In this document: positions 5,137 to 7,992 of the stretch, one piece after another
Position numbering within the stretch: the first letter of the stretch is position 1
How the letters are laid out: every line of letters starts with the position of its first letter
NCBI GenBank assembly: GCA_947458895.1
Contig: CANHBY010000041.1
Coordinates: 1 to 7,992 of the forward strand
Length of the DNA stretch: 7,992 bases
Source of the DNA: Burkholderiales bacterium
Lineage (GTDB): Bacteria > Pseudomonadota > Gammaproteobacteria > Burkholderiales > Burkholderiaceae_C
Reading direction: 5' to 3'
Notes under the pieces: model-generated
Told to the model about the DNA's origin: nothing
The model's database searches: none
The model's input: only the letters and a program-made list of their open reading frames with translations
Position numbers and translations under genes: made by a program

Positions 5137-6249
5137 TTACCGCTGCCCGATCTTCACATCTCCGAACAAATGGGTGTGACCTCGCGGTTGTGAGCGCCAG
5201 TACTGCCGCGGCACCTCGACCTGAGCCCCGAGCTCCGCGGCCGCGTGCCATGGCCAACGGGGGTCGAAAAGCATACCTCGCGCGAGGGCCACCATGTCGG
5301 CCTGCCCCTGCTGAACAATGGCCTCAGCCTGTGCGGGCTCCGTGATTAAACCCACCGCAATCGTTGGCAAGCCCGTCGCTGCCCGAATGCGCTCAGCCAA
5401 GGGCACCTGGTAATTCGGCCCCAGTGGAATTTTTTGGAGCGGCGAGACTCCGCCACTGGAGACATGGATAAAGTCACAGCCCCTTTGAGCAAGGGCCTGG
5501 CCGAGCGCCACACTTTGCTCCAGGTCCCAACCGCCCTCTACCCAATCGGTGGCCGAGATCCGAACCCCCACCGCCATGGCACGAGGCACTGCATCCCGAA
5601 CAGCCTCGAAAACCTTCAAGGGAAAGCGCATGCGATTCTCGAGCGCACCGCCCCAATCGTCCTGGCGCTGGTTAGACAGGGGCGACAAAAACTCATGGAG
5701 TAAATACCCGTGCGCCATGTGAATCTCAATGGCGTCTAATCCCAAGCGATGAGCGCGCTGAGCGGCCGAAGCGAACGCCTGTGTCAGCCTCGCCAAATCG
5801 ACTTCATCCAACGCTGCTGGCGGCGGCTCCTTCGGGTTATGAGGAACCGCCGAGGGAGCCACTGTTTGCCACCCCCCTTGGCCCTTGGGAATGAGCTGGC
5901 CACCGTCCCAGGGCGCCTGGCTCGAAGCCTTGCGCCCCGCATGAGCCAATTGAATGGCCAAAGGCATTGCGGCGTACCGGCGCACCGATGCCAACACCTT
6001 GTGCAAAGCCTCCTCGGTGGCATCCGACCACAGGCCCAAATCAGCCGGCGATATGCGCCCTTCAGGCTCCACGGCCGTAGCTTCGATGATGAGCAAGCCG
6101 GCACCGGAGAGGGCCAAGTGCCCCAAGTGAATCAAATGCCAATCGGTAGCCTCGCCCTCATGGGCTGAGTATTGGCACATGGGCGCAATCACGATTCGGT
6201 TCGGCAAGCGAACCGGGCCAATCGAGAACGGGGAGAAGAGTGCGCTCAT
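5137..6249 (-). CDS. NADH:flavin oxidoreductase, Old Yellow Enzyme family (XenA/YqjM class)
   Basis: FMN-dependent ene-reductase of 370 residues, a TIM barrel acting in the cytoplasm on activated C=C bonds or nitro and quinone compounds with NAD(P)H. The class mark is Cys25 in PMCQYSA, equivalent to the redox-tuning Cys of XenA and YqjM. Further motifs in order: DWHLIHLGHLA, EATAVEPEGRIS, QLAHAGRKAS, the substrate-binding HMAHGYLLHEFLSPLSNQR, VRISATDWVEGG, and the phosphate-binding end (AVGLIT, GQADMVALARGML). It closes with FDPRWPWHAA and QYWRS. The frame stays open to 6390, but the added 47 residues are not family-like. The ATG at 6249 gives the normal start (SALFSPFSIGPVRLPNRI) with AAAGG 9 bases upstream. 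It stands alone, with no visible regulator. Confidence 0.93.
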   Translation of the reverse strand: MSALFSPFSIGPVRLPNRIVIAPMCQYSAHEGEATDWHLIHLGHLALSGAGLLIIEATAVEPEGRISPADLGLWSDATEEALHKVLASVRRYAAMPLAIQLAHAGRKASSQAPWDGGQLIPKGQGGWQTVAPSAVPHNPKEPPPAALDEVDLARLTQAFASAAQRAHRLGLDAIEIHMAHGYLLHEFLSPLSNQRQDDWGGALENRMRFPLKVFEAVRDAVPRAMAVGVRISATDWVEGGWDLEQSVALGQALAQRGCDFIHVSSGGVSPLQKIPLGPNYQVPLAERIRAATGLPTIAVGLITEPAQAEAIVQQGQADMVALARGMLFDPRWPWHAAAELGAQVEVPRQYWRSQPRGHTHLFGDVKIGQR

Positions 6250-6394
6250 CTGGCAGAACCTTTGGAAGTTGGTGAAACCACCCGAGCAGCGGGACCCGAA
6301 GAAAACTCGCTCCAAGACCTTGACGCGCAGCGAGTGCGGCACGCTTGAACCAGTCTTGCAGACCCCATTCAACCACATCGCTTGTGTCATTCAC
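6158..6394 (-). CDS. doubtful small ORF overlapping the start of the flavin oxidoreductase
   Basis: A 78-codon frame whose ATG at 6394 is preceded by AGG and 8 bases. The first ~50 residues (NDTSDVVEWGLQDWFKRA, then LPKVLPDER) use common codons and look protein-like. The last 91 bases lie within the oxidoreductase gene in another frame and give a tail with no meaning. It could be a leader peptide, the front half of a broken gene cut by the oxidoreductase gene, or chance. I do not recognise it. Confidence 0.22.
   Translation of the reverse strand: MNDTSDVVEWGLQDWFKRAALAARQGLGASFLRVPLLGWFHQLPKVLPDERTLLPVLDWPGSLAEPNRDCAHVPILSP
6259..6263 (-). promoter_or_regulatory. ribosome binding site deciding the start of the flavin oxidoreductase
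   Basis: The minus strand reads AAAGG, 9 bases, then ATG at 6247-6249. This supports the family-typical start over the upstream ATG at 6390. Confidence 0.45.
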
Positions 6395-6519
6395 CGCACC
6401 TAAAAGGCCGCTCCAGGCTCAGCAAATTCTCAGCTTTCTCCGCGGCACGAAGGCGCCGTCAATCAAGCGGCTGAAATGGCTGAATCAAGGTGAATCAGAG
6501 GGGCCAGCATGACACAAAT

Positions 6520-6552
6520 CGCTCGGATGGGCATCACACCAAGGCCCGAGCG
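6520..6552 (-). terminator. terminator-like hairpin after the PBP1A gene
   Basis: CGCTCGG and CCGAGCG (6520-6526, 6546-6552) form a perfect 7-bp stem beginning 6 bases past the PBP1A stop. The 19-base loop can pair further (GGGC with GCCC, as an alternative). On the minus strand ATTTGTGT follows, a weak U-rich tail. Position and stem support a transcription end. Confidence 0.5.
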
Positions 6553-6558
6553 AAAAGG

Positions 6559-7992
6559 TCAGCGATTGATCTCAGCAGAGGTGGCTGGAAGGCTTGGATA
6601 CCCGGTGTTCAGGGGTGGGGCATTGGAGATGTCGATGGGTTCGGGCTGAGCCTGGGGCTTTTCATCAAAACCCAGCCGCGTCACATAGTCGCCCGCGGCA
6701 CGTTCGGCGTAGAACCACTCCCCCTCAACCTGTGTCACGTCCTTGGGCGGCTCCAGCGTCTGCTCGGCCACTTTTTGGAGGCTCCTCTTCATATAGTCGA
6801 TCCAGACCGGAAGGGCCAGGCGGCCGCCGGACTCGCTCTGGCCCAAACTGCGGGGCGAGTCGTAGCCTATCCACACGACAGCCACCAAGCTCGGCTGAAA
6901 GCCGGCAAACCAGGCGTCTACGGCCTCGTTGGTTGTGCCTGTTTTGCCAAAGATGTCAGTGCGACTGAGTTGGGCTTGGGCAGCGGCTGCTGTGCCAGAG
7001 CGTGTCACTTCCTGCAAAAGCGTGTTGGTGATGAACGCATTTCGGGCCGGAATAGCCCTCATAGTTTCAGCAAACTTAACAGGGGGCGCCTCGAACAAAA
7101 CCTTGTCTTGCGAATCCGTGATTCGCTCGATGAGCTTGGGCTCCACTTTGTAGCCGCCATTGGCGAACACAGCATAGCCACGCGCCATTTGCATGGGCGT
7201 AACGGACCCGGTACCCAATGCCAGGGTCAGATTGTCAGGCTGCTGATCGGCATCGAACCCAAAGCGACCCACCCACCCCCGGGCTGGTCCCACACCCATC
7301 ATCTGCACAAGCCGGATGCTGACGAGATTTCGGGACCTTGCCAGTGCTTGGCTCAGCGTCAAGGGGCCATCGAATTTGCCATCCGAGTTCTTAGGCTCCC
7401 AGTTTTTGAGGGCCGATGTTGAGGACTCAATAGCCAGCGGTGCATCATTGATGGAGGAGGCCGGCATAACCCCGTGCTCCAAAGCCGCTGAATACAGAAA
7501 GGGTTTGAAACTTGAACCAGGCTGGCGCCATGCTTTCTCAGCGTGATTGAACTGATTGCGTTCAAAGTCAAAGCCGCCGACCAGAGCACGCACCTGGCCG
7601 CTCTGTGGATCCAGAGCAACCACCGCTCCTTCGGCTTGGGGCCATTGGGTGATAGCCCACTGGTTGCCCATTCGACTCACCCGAATCACCGAACCCCGCT
7701 GAATACGAAGGGCCTGTTTGGCGCGAGGTCTCAGGACTGCCTGAACCGCCTTGAGACCGTCTCCGTTGATGACCACCACTTCGCCAGAAGCCAGGGTGGC
7801 TACCACCGCACCAGGTGTGGCTTGTGAGACCAAGGCCACGCGCAGATCTTCATCGTCGGCGTGGTCTGCCAAAGCCCGGGCGACGAAGGAGTCAGATGCT
7901 ACGACGCCATCGGGCAAGTCCTCAGAATCTTCGGGGCCCCGATAGGGTTGCCGCATCTCGTGCTCAATGAGCCCTTTGCGCAAGGCTTGATA
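6559..7992 (-). CDS. mrcA: penicillin-binding protein 1A, C-terminal part (5' end outside window)
   Basis: Inner-membrane bifunctional peptidoglycan synthase; 477 C-terminal residues are visible, about 55-60% of a usual class A PBP. The frame is open through the right edge (YQALRKG...), so the TTG at 7983 is not a start; the membrane anchor and glycosyltransferase domain lie beyond the window. Visible residues ~15-110 form the OB-like linker typical of PBP1A (GEVVVINGDGL, RGSVIRVSRM). The transpeptidase domain follows, with all three active-site motifs: S160-S-F-K in QPGSSFKPF (7504-7515), S220-R-N (7327-7335) and K350-T-G-T-T (6931-6945). Spacing is normal and nothing suggests inactivation. 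The tail after ~420 is Pro-rich. The symbol mrcA (also ponA) is by family; the usual pilM neighbour would be outside the window. Confidence 0.93.
   Translation of the reverse strand, partial: YQALRKGLIEHEMRQPYRGPEDSEDLPDGVVASDSFVARALADHADDEDLRVALVSQATPGAVVATLASGEVVVINGDGLKAVQAVLRPRAKQALRIQRGSVIRVSRMGNQWAITQWPQAEGAVVALDPQSGQVRALVGGFDFERNQFNHAEKAWRQPGSSFKPFLYSAALEHGVMPASSINDAPLAIESSTSALKNWEPKNSDGKFDGPLTLSQALARSRNLVSIRLVQMMGVGPARGWVGRFGFDADQQPDNLTLALGTGSVTPMQMARGYAVFANGGYKVEPKLIERITDSQDKVLFEAPPVKFAETMRAIPARNAFITNTLLQEVTRSGTAAAAQAQLSRTDIFGKTGTTNEAVDAWFAGFQPSLVAVVWIGYDSPRSLGQSESGGRLALPVWIDYMKRSLQKVAEQTLEPPKDVTQVEGEWFYAERAAGDYVTRLGFDEKPQAQPEPIDISNAPPLNTGYPSLPATSAEINR

Larger units (their letters stand above)
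6250..6558. other. 309-base stretch between the oxidoreductase and PBP1A genes
   Basis: It contains the front of the doubtful ORF (to 6394), short direct repeats GGCTGAA (6469-6475, 6478-6484) and TGAATCA (6481-6487, 6491-6497), and the hairpin at 6520-6552. It must also hold any promoter of the oxidoreductase if that gene is not read through from PBP1A. I could not find a convincing -35/-10 pair. Confidence 0.5.

Noticed and set aside
6250..6390. 47-residue N-terminal extension of the flavin oxidoreductase
   Set aside because: The added residues are not family-like, while ATG 6249 has a ribosome site and gives the standard start of the XenA/YqjM class.
6490..7422. 310-codon plus-strand ORF
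   Set aside because: It lies wholly antisense to the PBP1A transpeptidase domain, whose active-site motifs are intact. The translation is His/Arg/Gly-rich without any domain and is a shadow of GC-rich codon bias.

Overview
The window looks like a stretch of a betaproteobacterial chromosome, most likely Burkholderiales and close to the Comamonadaceae. This rests on moderately high GC by eye, and on resemblance from memory of several proteins (a MaoC-Pta fusion, a small 'translational machinery' protein, a ~106-residue Burkholderiales-type hypothetical, a class A penicillin-binding protein). No search was run. Most genes are on the minus strand and most are housekeeping or stress-related. I see no rRNA, tRNA, CRISPR array, prophage, or intact insertion sequence.

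Left part (1-1566). The tail of an unrecognised plus-strand gene (ends 131) converges on a minus-strand gene for a secreted Spy/CpxP-like envelope-stress protein with two LTxxQ motifs (194-733). Upstream of it is about 420 bases without a secure gene. That stretch holds a cluster of TTGAG/CTCAA inverted repeats and a doubtful small ORF with several tight hairpins. A minus-strand gene for a 106-residue conserved-looking protein of unknown function follows (1154-1474).

Middle part (1567-4483). A 151-bp imperfect palindrome with a second perfect palindrome inside it sits between the 106-residue gene and ackA, and its outer end supplies the last codons and the stop of ackA. Upstream is a two-gene, translationally coupled minus-strand operon. 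The first gene encodes a fusion of a MaoC-type (R)-specific enoyl-CoA hydratase with a phosphate acyltransferase; the second encodes an acetate/propionate kinase. Together they would hydrate a short enoyl-CoA or convert an acyl-CoA to an acyl phosphate, then recover ATP and the free acid, a link between short-chain acyl-CoA (possibly polyhydroxyalkanoate) metabolism and substrate-level phosphorylation.

Right part (4484-7992). A divergent plus-strand gene encodes a 131-residue eRF1-like protein with a histidine cluster, followed by a hairpin. A 257-base gap holds a protein-like remnant and an A/T-rich stretch. Then come a minus-strand Old Yellow Enzyme family flavin oxidoreductase of the XenA/YqjM class (5137-6249) and, separated by a terminator-like hairpin, the C-terminal 477 residues of penicillin-binding protein 1A, cut by the window edge.

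The window is mostly ordinary. The observation most worth following is the 151-bp palindromic element that forms the 3' end of ackA. No complete new system can be claimed from this sequence.
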